Part shown: piece by piece, positions 45,343-53,670 of the stretch
How the letters are laid out: each line of letters opens with the position of its first letter
Numbering within the stretch: position 1 is the stretch's first letter
NCBI GenBank assembly: GCA_047605645.1
Contig: JASGFJ010000024.1
Location: 15,520-79,519, forward strand
Length of the DNA stretch: 64,000 bases
From: UBA1309 sp047605645
GTDB lineage: Bacteria > Bacteroidota > Bacteroidia > Bacteroidales > Dysgonomonadaceae
Direction: 5' to 3'
The notes under the pieces: generated by a model
The model's database searches: none
What the model was told of the DNA's origin: nothing
What the model saw: the letters and a program-made list of their open reading frames with translations, nothing else
Program-made: the position numbers and the translations under genes

Positions 45343-46386
45343 TTATTTGATTACCAATACTAAAGACTCTTTAACAGTGGCCCAGCGGTAAACAAACTGT
45401 GCGTGAGAAGATGCATTCCTGACACACTTGTGCGATTTTGGGACTGTACCCAGCGAACTGCTATATTCGGTAAAGGGCGCTTGAGGATCTTGTGTCGGTA
45501 TACCGTGGATGTAGGCTCCTGCTGAAAACCGGCTGGCAAAAGGTGCGTATCCGTGAATAACATTGGTGCCGTCTTTAAAGTAAAACATTTTACTTTTCTT
45601 CTCCTGGATAGCAAAAATACCTGTTGGCGTTTCCTGTGCATGGGGTGGCCGGTGTACTCCGCTTGTGGCCGGATTCATGCTGAGAATATGCCATCCGTCT
45701 TCTTTCCGTTCCAGGGTAGCTATGTTTTGGTTGGTAACGTCTACAACTGCAACTTTTCCAAATTTAGGCGTGTTTCCCCATTCAATAAGATAACGCGATG
45801 GAATCCAGTATTCTCCTTCAAAAGACACTCCCCTTATTTTTTTTAAAGTACCGGAACTATCCGGTTCGACTTTCACAACCCAACCATCACGTCCATAGCG
45901 TTCTACTTCTTTTGTATTATCTATTGAGTACAAGGGGACAGACTGATATCTTTCTACGCCGTAGCTGTCTGTTACTCGTCCGTAGTCATCACGGACAAAA
46001 TTCTTTACAGTAGGCGCTTCTGTGTTCAGATTTTTATAATTGGACAATACTGCCCAGTAACCTTCGTCGTTGATTGCATTTTCAATGTTAGCCAATTCCT
46101 CTTTGATTTTGTCCCATTGAAAACGGCGAGTTTTGTCTTTGTATACATATTCGTCTTGCAATGTATGTTTCGTATACTGAAGATTTTTAATTAAATGGAT
46201 ATCCGCCGCAGTGATTTTCTTTTGTTCTCTTTTCTTTGGAGCCGTTTGTTGAGGAAGAGGCGTTTTTACGATATGGGATTCGGGAGTGTTTGCTGTTTTT
46301 TCTTCGTGAATGCAAGAATAGAAAATAGAGCCTGATGTAAGGATGATGATTGTGAATAAATTGTGTAGTTTGTGTTTCCTTATCAT
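45343..46386 (-). CDS. L,D-transpeptidase (YkuD family) lipoprotein
   Basis: The start at 46386 gives a lipoprotein signal (MIRKHKLHNLFTIIILTSGS, lipid Cys25 in FYSC). The mature 322 residues contain a central region (about 70-195) and a C-terminal YkuD domain (about 205-347) with VAVVDVTNQNIATLE, ETPTGIFAIQEK and AYIHGIP. The active site is PKSHKCVRN, with catalytic Cys321. The usual YkuD motif is SHGCVR; here Lys replaces Gly. The domain is otherwise intact, so it is likely an active or modified peptidoglycan crosslinking or anchoring enzyme. The next gene downstream encodes a YkuD_2 protein. Confidence 0.87.
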   Translation of the reverse strand: MIRKHKLHNLFTIIILTSGSIFYSCIHEEKTANTPESHIVKTPLPQQTAPKKREQKKITAADIHLIKNLQYTKHTLQDEYVYKDKTRRFQWDKIKEELANIENAINDEGYWAVLSNYKNLNTEAPTVKNFVRDDYGRVTDSYGVERYQSVPLYSIDNTKEVERYGRDGWVVKVEPDSSGTLKKIRGVSFEGEYWIPSRYLIEWGNTPKFGKVAVVDVTNQNIATLERKEDGWHILSMNPATSGVHRPPHAQETPTGIFAIQEKKSKMFYFKDGTNVIHGYAPFASRFSAGAYIHGIPTQDPQAPFTEYSSSLGTVPKSHKCVRNASSHAQFVYRWATVKESLVLVIK

Positions 46387-46477
46387 AGAATTAATTAAGA
46401 TATATTTAATCATTAATGATGGTTTAACGATTGTGTCGGTTCGAAAGTTCAATAGAATCGGTTTTTTTTATACATAA

Positions 46478-46506
46478 AAAGACGTCTGCATATTGCAGAC
46501 GTCTTT
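46478..46506 (-). terminator. Terminator after the DUF4890-like gene
   Basis: AAAGACGTCTGCA (46478-46490) pairs perfectly with TGCAGACGTCTTT (46494-46506) with a 3-base loop. On the minus strand it is followed by T-rich sequence. It separates the Spy-like gene from the L,D-transpeptidase pair. Confidence 0.82.
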
Positions 46507-46536
46507 GGCGCTACAAAGTATAAAATATATAATGGG

Positions 46537-46962
46537 TTAATTTTTTGCAGGAGCGTTTGTGTTGCTATCTTCGTTTACTCCTTTTTCTCCCCTGTTCATC
46601 ATTTTCATCCGGCGTTCTTCTCTTTGTTTCTTATAAGCAGAGAAATCTTTCGGAGAAAGTACGGATTCAAATTCTTTGTCTTTCTGAATAGACAAATCCA
46701 TCATGTTTTGACGCATTTTCTCGCGATCCTGGACTCTGTTCTTGCGTAACTCATCCTGCTTTTTTGCATACTTCAGGTTGATGTCACTGATTTTTTTTGC
46801 AGTGTTGTTGTCCAACTTAAATTCTTTGGTTATGCGTTCTGTTTCTTTTTGCGCCATTTGTTCAGCGCTTAACCTTTCACGCCCCTTGCCCGGACGGACA
46901 TCCTGTGCCTGCAAACCACCGATCATCAAGGCTGCAATGGCTGTTAAAACTAGTTTCTTCAT
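46537..46962 (-). CDS. Periplasmic DUF4890/Spy-like helical protein
   Basis: The ATG at 46962 starts the signal peptide MKKLVLTAIAALMIGGLQAQ; an in-frame ATG at 46974 adds four residues. The mature part is highly charged and helical (LSAEQMAQKETERITKEFKL, KKISDINLKYAKKQDELRKN, SPKDFSAYKKQREERRMKMM). This is the pattern of Bacteroidetes DUF4890 or Spy/CpxP-like periplasmic proteins, which bind unfolded proteins or metals. The terminal Asn/Ala/Lys-rich tail is low complexity. Its specific role here is unknown. Confidence 0.8.
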   Translation of the reverse strand: MKKLVLTAIAALMIGGLQAQDVRPGKGRERLSAEQMAQKETERITKEFKLDNNTAKKISDINLKYAKKQDELRKNRVQDREKMRQNMMDLSIQKDKEFESVLSPKDFSAYKKQREERRMKMMNRGEKGVNEDSNTNAPAKN

Positions 46963-47133
46963 TTTTTTATCCATTTAAAAGTTTATAAATGTATATTGAT
47001 TGACTCTCCCTCTGAAAAAAGGTTTAATATGAAAAAGTTAGGGAATTATTTTTTTGTTTATCTTCAATAAGGGAGCCTGTTTAAGATGTGAAAAAATATC
47101 TATACCTTTGTAGCCTTAGATTGGTGCAGTCTA

Positions 47134-47141
47134 TACTTTTG
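47134..47141 (+). promoter_or_regulatory. Candidate -7 box for lepA
   Basis: TACTTTTG followed by CA lies 37 bases before the lepA ATG. A second match, TACCTTTG, is at 47103-47110. Either fits TAnnTTTG; the nearer one has the better downstream context. No clear TTTG -33 element. Confidence 0.45.
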
Positions 47142-47178
47142 CATCGGACACTTTGATTTACTCATGTAAAATAGGATA

Positions 47179-48966
47179 ATGGAAAAAATTCGCAACTTCT
47201 GTATTATTGCTCATATAGATCACGGAAAAAGTACACTGGCCGACCGCCTGCTCGAATACACCAAAACGGTGGAAGGACGGGACATGCAGGCACAGGTGCT
47301 GGACGATATGGATCTGGAGAGAGAACGTGGTATTACAATTAAGAGCCATGCGATACAGATGGAGTATCTTCTCCATGGCGAAAAATATATATTGAATCTG
47401 ATTGATACTCCGGGACATGTGGATTTTTCGTATGAAGTATCCCGTTCCATTGCAGCTTGCGAGGGCGCATTGCTGATTGTGGATGCGGCTCAGGGCATTC
47501 AGGCGCAGACGATTTCCAATCTCTATATGGCAATTGAAAATGATTTGGAAATTATTCCCGTACTGAACAAAATTGACCTGCCGAGTGCCATGCCCGAAGA
47601 GGTGGAAGATCAGATTATCGAGCTTCTGGGATGTAAACGAGAAGAAATAATACGCGCTTCGGGAAAAACGGGAGAAGGAGTGTATGATATTCTGGAAGCT
47701 ATTGTGGCTAAGATTCCAGCGCCTAAAGGCGATCCCGAGGCACCGCTTCAAGCTTTGATCTTCGATTCTGTCTTCAATTCTTTTCGCGGAATCATTGCTT
47801 ACTTCAAGATCGTGAACGGTACTATCCGAAAAGGTGATTTAGTGAAGTTTTTTGCTACCGAAAAGGAATACTATGCCGATGAAGTGGGTGTTTTGAAACT
47901 AACGATGTCGCCCCGTGACGAAATTCGCTGCGGAGATGTCGGATATATTATTTCCGGGATTAAAACATCACGTGAGGTGAAAGTCGGCGATACGATAACG
48001 CATGTGAAGAATTCTTGTAAAAAGGCTATTGAGGGTTTTGAAGAGGTAAAACCGATGGTATTTGCCGGTGTATACCCTATCGAAAGTGAAGATTTTGAGG
48101 ATTTACGGTCGTCGCTGGAAAAGCTTCAGTTGAATGATGCTTCCCTTACTTTTCAGCCGGAATCTTCTGTAGCCTTAGGGTTTGGTTTCCGCTGCGGCTT
48201 CCTGGGATTGTTGCACATGGAAATTATACAGGAACGGCTTGACCGAGAATTCAATATGGACGTAATTACAACGGTTCCCAATGTTTCCTATATCGTTCAC
48301 GATAAGAAAGCTGGTATAAAGGAAGTACATAATCCGGCCGGATTGCCCGATCCGACATTGGTCGACTATATCGAAGAACCTTATATTCGCGCTTCTATTA
48401 TTACAAACCTGGCATACATAGGCCCTATAATGACTTTGTGTCTTGGCAAACGCGGTATACTTATCAAACAGGAGTATATCTCCGGTGATCGCGTTGAAAT
48501 TATTTATGATATTCCTCTGGGGGAGATTGTCATTGACTTTTACGATAAACTGAAAAGTATTTCCAAAGGCTATGCTTCCTTCGATTACCACATGCACGAC
48601 TATCGGGAATCGAAGTTGGTGAAACTCGATATCCTGCTGAATGGTGAGCCGGTGGATGCTTTGTCTACGCTGACTCACGTGGATAATGCTGTGACATTTG
48701 GACGCAGAATGTGTGAAAAATTGAAAGAACTTATTCCTCGCCAGCAATTTGATATTGCTATTCAGGCAGCTATCGGAGCGAAGATTGTTGCCCGCGAAAC
48801 CATTAAGGCGGTGAGGAAAGACGTGACGGCAAAATGTTACGGCGGAGATATTTCCCGTAAACGGAAATTACTTGAGAAGCAGAAAGAAGGTAAAAAACGG
48901 ATGAAGCAAGTGGGGAATGTGGAAGTTCCGCAAAAAGCGTTTCTTGCCGTATTGAAACTCGATTAA
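47179..48966 (+). CDS. lepA: Elongation factor 4 (back-translocating GTPase)
   Basis: The 595-residue protein is full length for LepA. G1 is AHIDHGKST (residues 11-19), then RGITIKSHA, DTPGHVDF and NKIDLP, all before residue 140. EF-G-like domains II and III follow, then the LepA-specific C-terminal domain (KLDILLNGEPVDALSTLTHVDNA, GAKIVARETIKAVRKDVTAKCYGGDISRKRKLLEKQKEGKKRMKQ). It remodels stalled or mistranslocated ribosomes under stress and is tethered to membranes or ribosomes. Promoter-like boxes sit just upstream. Two small genes follow on the same strand. Confidence 0.97.
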   Translation: MEKIRNFCIIAHIDHGKSTLADRLLEYTKTVEGRDMQAQVLDDMDLERERGITIKSHAIQMEYLLHGEKYILNLIDTPGHVDFSYEVSRSIAACEGALLIVDAAQGIQAQTISNLYMAIENDLEIIPVLNKIDLPSAMPEEVEDQIIELLGCKREEIIRASGKTGEGVYDILEAIVAKIPAPKGDPEAPLQALIFDSVFNSFRGIIAYFKIVNGTIRKGDLVKFFATEKEYYADEVGVLKLTMSPRDEIRCGDVGYIISGIKTSREVKVGDTITHVKNSCKKAIEGFEEVKPMVFAGVYPIESEDFEDLRSSLEKLQLNDASLTFQPESSVALGFGFRCGFLGLLHMEIIQERLDREFNMDVITTVPNVSYIVHDKKAGIKEVHNPAGLPDPTLVDYIEEPYIRASIITNLAYIGPIMTLCLGKRGILIKQEYISGDRVEIIYDIPLGEIVIDFYDKLKSISKGYASFDYHMHDYRESKLVKLDILLNGEPVDALSTLTHVDNAVTFGRRMCEKLKELIPRQQFDIAIQAAIGAKIVARETIKAVRKDVTAKCYGGDISRKRKLLEKQKEGKKRMKQVGNVEVPQKAFLAVLKLD

Positions 48967-48980
48967 GTGAGAATTGCCTT

Positions 48981-49445
48981 ATGAAATTTGAAGAAACTTT
49001 ATCGGAGGGTTTTATTATCGCCGGTATTTCTGTACGGACACACAATGCCGATAACAAGGCGGCGGAAGATCTCGGAAAACTTTTTTCCAGTTTCTTTTCC
49101 GAACAGATAATGACTCAGATTCCGGACAAAGCGGCGGATGAGGTTTATTGCCTGTATACCGATTACGAAAGTGACTTCACCGGAGAGTATACTGCTATTC
49201 TTGGTTGTAAAGTCTCGAGTGTAAGGAATCTACCCGAAGGAATTGTGTACAAAGAAATACCTGCCGGCAAATACCACAGGTATCAATCGCAGGGCGAAGT
49301 TCATCAGGCTGTCGGAAGGACATGGAATCATATCTGGAATTCACCGGATATTCCGAGAGCTTATCTTGCCGACTTCGATGTCTATGGCAGAGAGGCGCAG
49401 GATCCTGCAAATGCAAAAGTTTTCACTTTTTTGTCTGTTATATAA
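48981..49445 (+). CDS. GyrI-like / AraC effector-binding-domain protein
   Basis: The 154-residue protein matches the GyrI-like small-molecule-binding fold: VRTHNADNKAAEDLGKLFSSFF, VYCLYTDYESDFTGEYTAILGCKV, GIVYKEIPAGKYHRYQSQG and AYLADFDVYG. It has no DNA-binding domain. Such stand-alone proteins bind or hydrolyse small molecules or inhibit DNA gyrase. It begins 14 bases after lepA and precedes the flavin-reductase-like gene by 11 bases, so the three are probably co-transcribed. Ligand unknown. Confidence 0.85.
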   Translation: MKFEETLSEGFIIAGISVRTHNADNKAAEDLGKLFSSFFSEQIMTQIPDKAADEVYCLYTDYESDFTGEYTAILGCKVSSVRNLPEGIVYKEIPAGKYHRYQSQGEVHQAVGRTWNHIWNSPDIPRAYLADFDVYGREAQDPANAKVFTFLSVI

Positions 49446-49456
49446 AGAGAGGTTGT

Positions 49457-49954
49457 ATGAAAGAAATTAGTTTGCAAGAGGCCGATATCCATCCTTTTGC
49501 ATTGAAAGAAGAATGGATGCTGGTTACTGCTGCAAAAACCGATGGAAAAGTCAATACGATGACTGCCAGTTGGGGCGGTTGGGGAATTATGTGGAATAAA
49601 GCGGTGGCATTTGTTGTTATCCGCCCACAGCGCTACACCAAAGAATTTGTGGATAGTTCGGATTCTTTTTCTCTTTCATTTTTTGATAAATCATATCATA
49701 AGATTTTGTCCTATCTGGGTACTGTTTCCGGACGTGACGAAGATAAGATTGAAAAATCAGGATTGACTGTCGAAAGAGCAAATGAGGTTCCGTATTTTGC
49801 CCAGGCAAATCGCGTTGTTATCGGAAAGAAGCTGTTTGTGCAGCCCCTTGCCGAAGCCTCTTTTCTAGACAAAAAGATAGTGGATAAAATGTATCCGTCA
49901 AACGATTTCCATTATTTGTATATTATTGAAATAGAGAAAATACTCTCAAAATAA
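49457..49954 (+). CDS. Flavin-reductase-like (FMN-binding split-barrel) protein
   Basis: The ATG at 49457 (MKEISLQEADIHPFALKEEW) is the start; the frame opens earlier but inside the previous gene. The 165-residue protein matches the flavin-reductase/split-barrel family: MLVTAAKTDGKVNTMTASWGG (cofactor strand), AFVVIRPQRYTKEFVDSSDSFSLSFF and KILSYLGTVSGRDEDK. It probably binds FMN and acts as an oxidoreductase or FMN-binding protein. It lies downstream of lepA and the GyrI-like gene in a likely operon. Substrate not inferable. Confidence 0.87.
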   Translation: MKEISLQEADIHPFALKEEWMLVTAAKTDGKVNTMTASWGGWGIMWNKAVAFVVIRPQRYTKEFVDSSDSFSLSFFDKSYHKILSYLGTVSGRDEDKIEKSGLTVERANEVPYFAQANRVVIGKKLFVQPLAEASFLDKKIVDKMYPSNDFHYLYIIEIEKILSK

Positions 49955-50029
49955 ATTGTATATCCGGCAGGCAGATATTGTTTGTCCTTTTTTTCTAACT
50001 AACAAAACAAGTTTACTTATTAAAAGAAA

Positions 50030-51922
50030 ATGAGAAAATGGCGTATTGAAGACTCAGGCGAGCTCTACAACATCCCGGGGTGGGGGATTAATTATTTTTC
50101 GATTAACGAAAAGGGCAATGTGGCTGTTACTCCTAAAAAGGATGGTGTCTCCGTAGACCTGAAGGAATTGGTCGATGAATTGCAACTGAAAGATATTTCA
50201 GCTCCTGTTTTGATTCGTTTTCCGGATATTCTTGATAATCGTATCGAAAAGATTTCCAATTGTTTTAAGCTCGCAGCGGAGGAATATAGCTATAAAGGAC
50301 AGAATCACCTGATCTACCCGATCAAAGTGAATCAAATGCAGCCTGTTGTGGAAGAACTGGTCAGTCATGGAAAGAAGTTTAATATCGGTCTGGAAGCAGG
50401 CTCAAAGCCCGAACTCCATGCTGTAATTGCCATTAATACGGATGATAATTCGCTGATTATTTGTAATGGTTATAAGGATGAAAGCTTTGTTGAACTGGCA
50501 TTGCTTGCTCAGAAAATGGGCAAACGAGTGTTTATCGTTGTCGAGAAACTGAATGAACTGCCGCTCATCACCAAAGTGGCAAAACGCTTGAAAATAGTGC
50601 CTAATATTGGTATCCGCATTAAGCTGGCAAGTTCAGGAAGTGGAAAATGGGAAGAATCGGGTGGCGACGGAAGTAAGTTTGGGCTGAACTCGAGTGAATT
50701 GTTGGAGGCGCTTTCCTTTCTCGAAAAAAATAATATGAAAGAATCTTTGTCACTGATACACTTCCATATCGGAAGTCAGGTGACAAAAATTCGCCGTATC
50801 AAAACAGCTCTTCGTGAAGCCGCACAATTCTATGTTCAGCTGCACAATATGGGCTATCCGGTCGAATTCGTCGATATCGGTGGAGGTTTGGGTGTCGATT
50901 ATGACGGAACCCGTTCTTCTTACAGCGAAAGCAGTGTCAACTATTCCATTCAGGAATATGTCAACGACACCATCTTTACGATGGTGGATGCCGCCAATAA
51001 GAACGACTTGCCTCATCCCAACATTATTACAGAATCGGGGCGTTCGCTTACGGCACATCATTCCATCCTTGTATTCGAGGTATTGGAAACTACAACTTTG
51101 CCTCAATGGGACGAGAATGAAGAACTGAAAGAAGATGATCACGAACTGGTGAAAGAGTTGTATCAGATTTGGGATGATTTATCGCAGACGCGCATGCTCG
51201 AACCCTGGCACGATGCACAGCAGATTAGGGAGGAAGCTCTGGATTTATTCAGTTTAGGGCTTATTTCACTGAAAACCCGTGCTCAGGTAGAACGGTTGTA
51301 TTTCTCCATCGCCCGGGAAATATATCAACTGACAGGACGGGTAAAACATGCTCCGGAGGAATTAAATCAACTAGCGAAGCTTCTTCCTGATAAATATTTC
51401 TGTAATTTCTCGTTGTTCCAATCTTTGCCCGACTCATGGGCTATCGATCAGGTATTCCCGATTATTCCAATCCATCGCCTCGATGAAAAACCCGACAGAA
51501 CGGCTACGTTGCAGGATATTACCTGCGATTCGGATGGGAAAATTGATAATTTCATCTCCAATGGTTCGCAAAACACGTATCTTCCTATACACAGCCTGAA
51601 AAGAAATGAGCCTTATTATCTGGGTGTTTTCCTTGTCGGAGCCTATCAGGAAATATTGGGAGATTTGCACAATCTCTTTGGGGATACGAATGCAGTGCAT
51701 GTGTCTGTGGATAAAAACGGCTATTCCATCGATCAGACTTTCGATGGAGAAACTGTGGCTGAGGTGTTGGATTATGCTCAATACAACGCAAAGAAGCTTG
51801 TGAGGACAGTTGAGACATGGGTGACTACTTGCGTAAAGCAAGGTTCGATCACCGTGGAAGAAGGAAAAGAATTCCTTTCTAATTACCGTTCCGGACTTTA
51901 TGGTTATACTTATCTGGAGTAA
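50030..51922 (+). CDS. speA: Biosynthetic arginine decarboxylase (PLP-dependent)
   Basis: The 630-residue enzyme matches SpeA. The N-terminal GWGINYFSINEKGNVAVTP leads into the PLP barrel with Lys99 in YPIKVNQ. SLIHFHIGSQ, FVDIGGGLGVDYDGT and TESGRSLTAHHSILVFEV are barrel motifs, and the C-terminal domain ends GLYGYTYLE. It converts arginine to agmatine, the entry to putrescine and spermidine synthesis. It lies 75 bases after the flavin-reductase-like gene. A good terminator follows. It is full length. Confidence 0.96.
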   Translation: MRKWRIEDSGELYNIPGWGINYFSINEKGNVAVTPKKDGVSVDLKELVDELQLKDISAPVLIRFPDILDNRIEKISNCFKLAAEEYSYKGQNHLIYPIKVNQMQPVVEELVSHGKKFNIGLEAGSKPELHAVIAINTDDNSLIICNGYKDESFVELALLAQKMGKRVFIVVEKLNELPLITKVAKRLKIVPNIGIRIKLASSGSGKWEESGGDGSKFGLNSSELLEALSFLEKNNMKESLSLIHFHIGSQVTKIRRIKTALREAAQFYVQLHNMGYPVEFVDIGGGLGVDYDGTRSSYSESSVNYSIQEYVNDTIFTMVDAANKNDLPHPNIITESGRSLTAHHSILVFEVLETTTLPQWDENEELKEDDHELVKELYQIWDDLSQTRMLEPWHDAQQIREEALDLFSLGLISLKTRAQVERLYFSIAREIYQLTGRVKHAPEELNQLAKLLPDKYFCNFSLFQSLPDSWAIDQVFPIIPIHRLDEKPDRTATLQDITCDSDGKIDNFISNGSQNTYLPIHSLKRNEPYYLGVFLVGAYQEILGDLHNLFGDTNAVHVSVDKNGYSIDQTFDGETVAEVLDYAQYNAKKLVRTVETWVTTCVKQGSITVEEGKEFLSNYRSGLYGYTYLE

Positions 51923-51948
51923 ACGATTCTTCTTTTCGAATAATATAA

Positions 51949-51983
51949 AAACGAGGTTGATCTGCAAAGAATCAATCTCGTTT
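51949..51983 (+). terminator. Terminator after speA
   Basis: AAACGAGGTTGAT (51949-51961) pairs with ATCAATCTCGTTT (51971-51983), including one G-U pair, across a 9-base loop. TTTTTG-type T-rich sequence runs through and beyond the 3' arm. Confidence 0.82.
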
Positions 51984-52184
51984 TTGTTTGTTTAAATGGT
52001 TGCAAAGTGGGTATGTCAGCTTTGTCAATCATGGAATTATTCAATCATTCATCCGGTTTGTGCTTCCCTCTCTTTGTTTTTAACCAAAAGAGGGAAGGAG
52101 GCGGAATTACACTTCTTGTGCAATTTCTGATGAGGATTGCTGACGCAGGAGAAAATAGTATCTATTGTCGAGTCATTTTCTCGT

Positions 52185-52368
52185 GCGATACCCTCACTCG
52201 TGTTAGTGCGATACCCTCACTCGTGTTAGTGTGATACCCTCACTCGTGCTAGTGTGATCCCCTCACTCGTGCTAGTGCGATACCCTCACTCGTGTTAGTG
52301 CGATACCCTCACTCGCGCTATATCGATATCCTTTACAGTGCTATAGGGATACCCTCTACGGTGCGGAG
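52185..52368 (+). repeat. 23-bp tandem repeat (minisatellite), eight units
   Basis: Eight head-to-tail units of GCGATACCCTCACTCGTGTT plus AGT run without gaps. Units 1-5 are nearly identical. Unit 6 departs at its end, and units 7 and 8 are progressively degraded. Each unit has a CACT...AGTG dyad. The 23-base period is not a multiple of three, which argues against coding. There are no spacers, so it is not CRISPR. Confidence 0.9.
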
Positions 52369-53070
52369 GATACAAGCGATGTTACCCTGTTTATGAAAAG
52401 CTGTGGGACGTAAGGTATAAGTTGTGTTGCTGTTTTCAAAATTTACAATTTTGGAAGATAATAATGGAAGGTTAATGACAATAAAATAGGAGATGGAAGA
52501 GCTTTTTTTGCTCCTTAATAAGCTCCCTTCCCATTCATTTTACGGGATGCTAAATGCATGTTTTTTGTCTCGTTTTGTTTTCAGGAAATCTATCCTTTGT
52601 GAGGTGAATTTTGGAATTTTATTAAGTTAATAAATGGTAATTTTGTTTGCCCTGTATTTTTCTGTTTTCAAAAGTGAGTTACTATAGAATAGAGTGGTGT
52701 ATCTTGGCAGCAGTTTCGGTTGGAAAAGTTATAGAATATAGCCCTCGCGCGCTTATGGTCCCTTTTTCGAAATTCTGTAACCTGCTTTGTTTGATGAGAT
52801 TGGATTTCTTCCATAGATGCTTTTTTCTAGTTAAATGCACTCTTTTGGTGGCTTGCTTTTTCTGTTAATAAATTGATGTATATGGCTCTTCTCTCAAAAA
52901 GACTCTTTATATTTGAATCAGATTTGGGACATAATCAGAATTAAAATTAATGTTTTTGCATACTTATTATATTAACATATTTCATCCCTTTTTTAGTAGA
53001 ACTTTCGATAGAATTTCTGTCGTTTTTTCATGCCTGATTTATTCGCAAAATAAATTGCTTTTTTGCACTT

Positions 53071-53078
53071 TAAATTTG
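53071..53078 (+). promoter_or_regulatory. Candidate -7 box upstream of the CA tract
   Basis: TAAATTTG matches TAnnTTTG. Transcription from it would begin just before the (CA)22 tract and place the tract in the 5' leader of the 53406/53671 genes. The -33 region is weak. Confidence 0.35.
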
Positions 53079-53097
53079 TGTAAATCAATTATTTTGC

Positions 53098-53145
<48 letters not shown>

Positions 53146-53268
53146 CCTCACTTATTAATAATTAATTTATCTAACCGCGCCCGTATTACCTGCGTCAAGA
53201 TAATCAAATTTTTTTCTCATACAAGTCGGCAACCTCTTTTTGTCGATAAATTTCTCATGCCCTTATTT

Positions 53269-53317
53269 CCGGCACCCTGTTTCGATGAACAGTTTCGCAG
53301 GCGTTGCCCTGTGCCGG
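53269..53317 (+). promoter_or_regulatory. Hairpin-rich segment in the leader of the FISUMP operon
   Basis: CCGGCAC (53269-53275) pairs with GTGCCGG (53311-53317), enclosing nested inverted pairs (CTGTT/AACAG and CCTG/CAGG). It ends 88 bases before the ATG at 53406. It may be a regulatory leader structure. No known riboswitch class is recognised. Confidence 0.3.
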
Positions 53318-53405
53318 TAGGATTCAGAGAAGCAGATTCATTCGGAGGAAATCTGCGAGGCCGGAATTTAAAACGTACTAACTATCTAACATAAATTATT
53401 TTACA

Positions 53406-53639
53406 ATGAAAGAAAAAAAATCTTACACAAACACTATGGAATATCGCTCTGTAGGAGAAGACAAGAGTCTGATTGAACAACAAAAAGAGGGACAGCCTTA
53501 TGTGTCGCCCTGTATCCAACTCGTACATGTAAAACTGGAGAATCAGTTTACACTTGGCTCCGGTTATATCCGCTCCCAGGGAACGCCTGAAGTTCAGGAT
53601 TGGATAGAAGATGCTGAAGACATCGATGTATGGTTGTAA
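53406..53639 (+). CDS. Small conserved-type protein encoded before a FISUMP lipoprotein
   Basis: The 77-residue protein has no signal peptide. Notable segments are QPYVSPCIQLVHVKLENQFT, GSGYIRSQGTPEVQDW and an acidic end DAEDIDVWL. Small proteins with a VSP...V.LE core and a Trp/Asp-rich end often precede fimbrillin or FISUMP genes in Bacteroidales, as I recall. It lies 31 bases before the FISUMP gene and is probably co-transcribed. Function unknown. Long-range repeats and a structured leader lie upstream. Confidence 0.7.
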   Translation: MKEKKSYTNTMEYRSVGEDKSLIEQQKEGQPYVSPCIQLVHVKLENQFTLGSGYIRSQGTPEVQDWIEDAEDIDVWL

Positions 53640-53670
53640 TTAAAACAAAACAAACAAAAAACAGAACACA

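Noticed and set aside
47103..47110. TACCTTTG as the main lepA promoter
   Set aside because: It is a valid -7 match, but TACTTTTG at 47134 is nearer to the start and has better context, so the upstream box is only an alternative.
52185..52368. CRISPR array
   Set aside because: The units are head to tail with no unique spacers, and there are no cas genes in the window.
52007..52868. Short frames starting at 52007 and 52647 in the repeat-rich region
   Set aside because: One runs into the minisatellite and the other lies in AT-rich DNA. Neither has a recognisable protein pattern.
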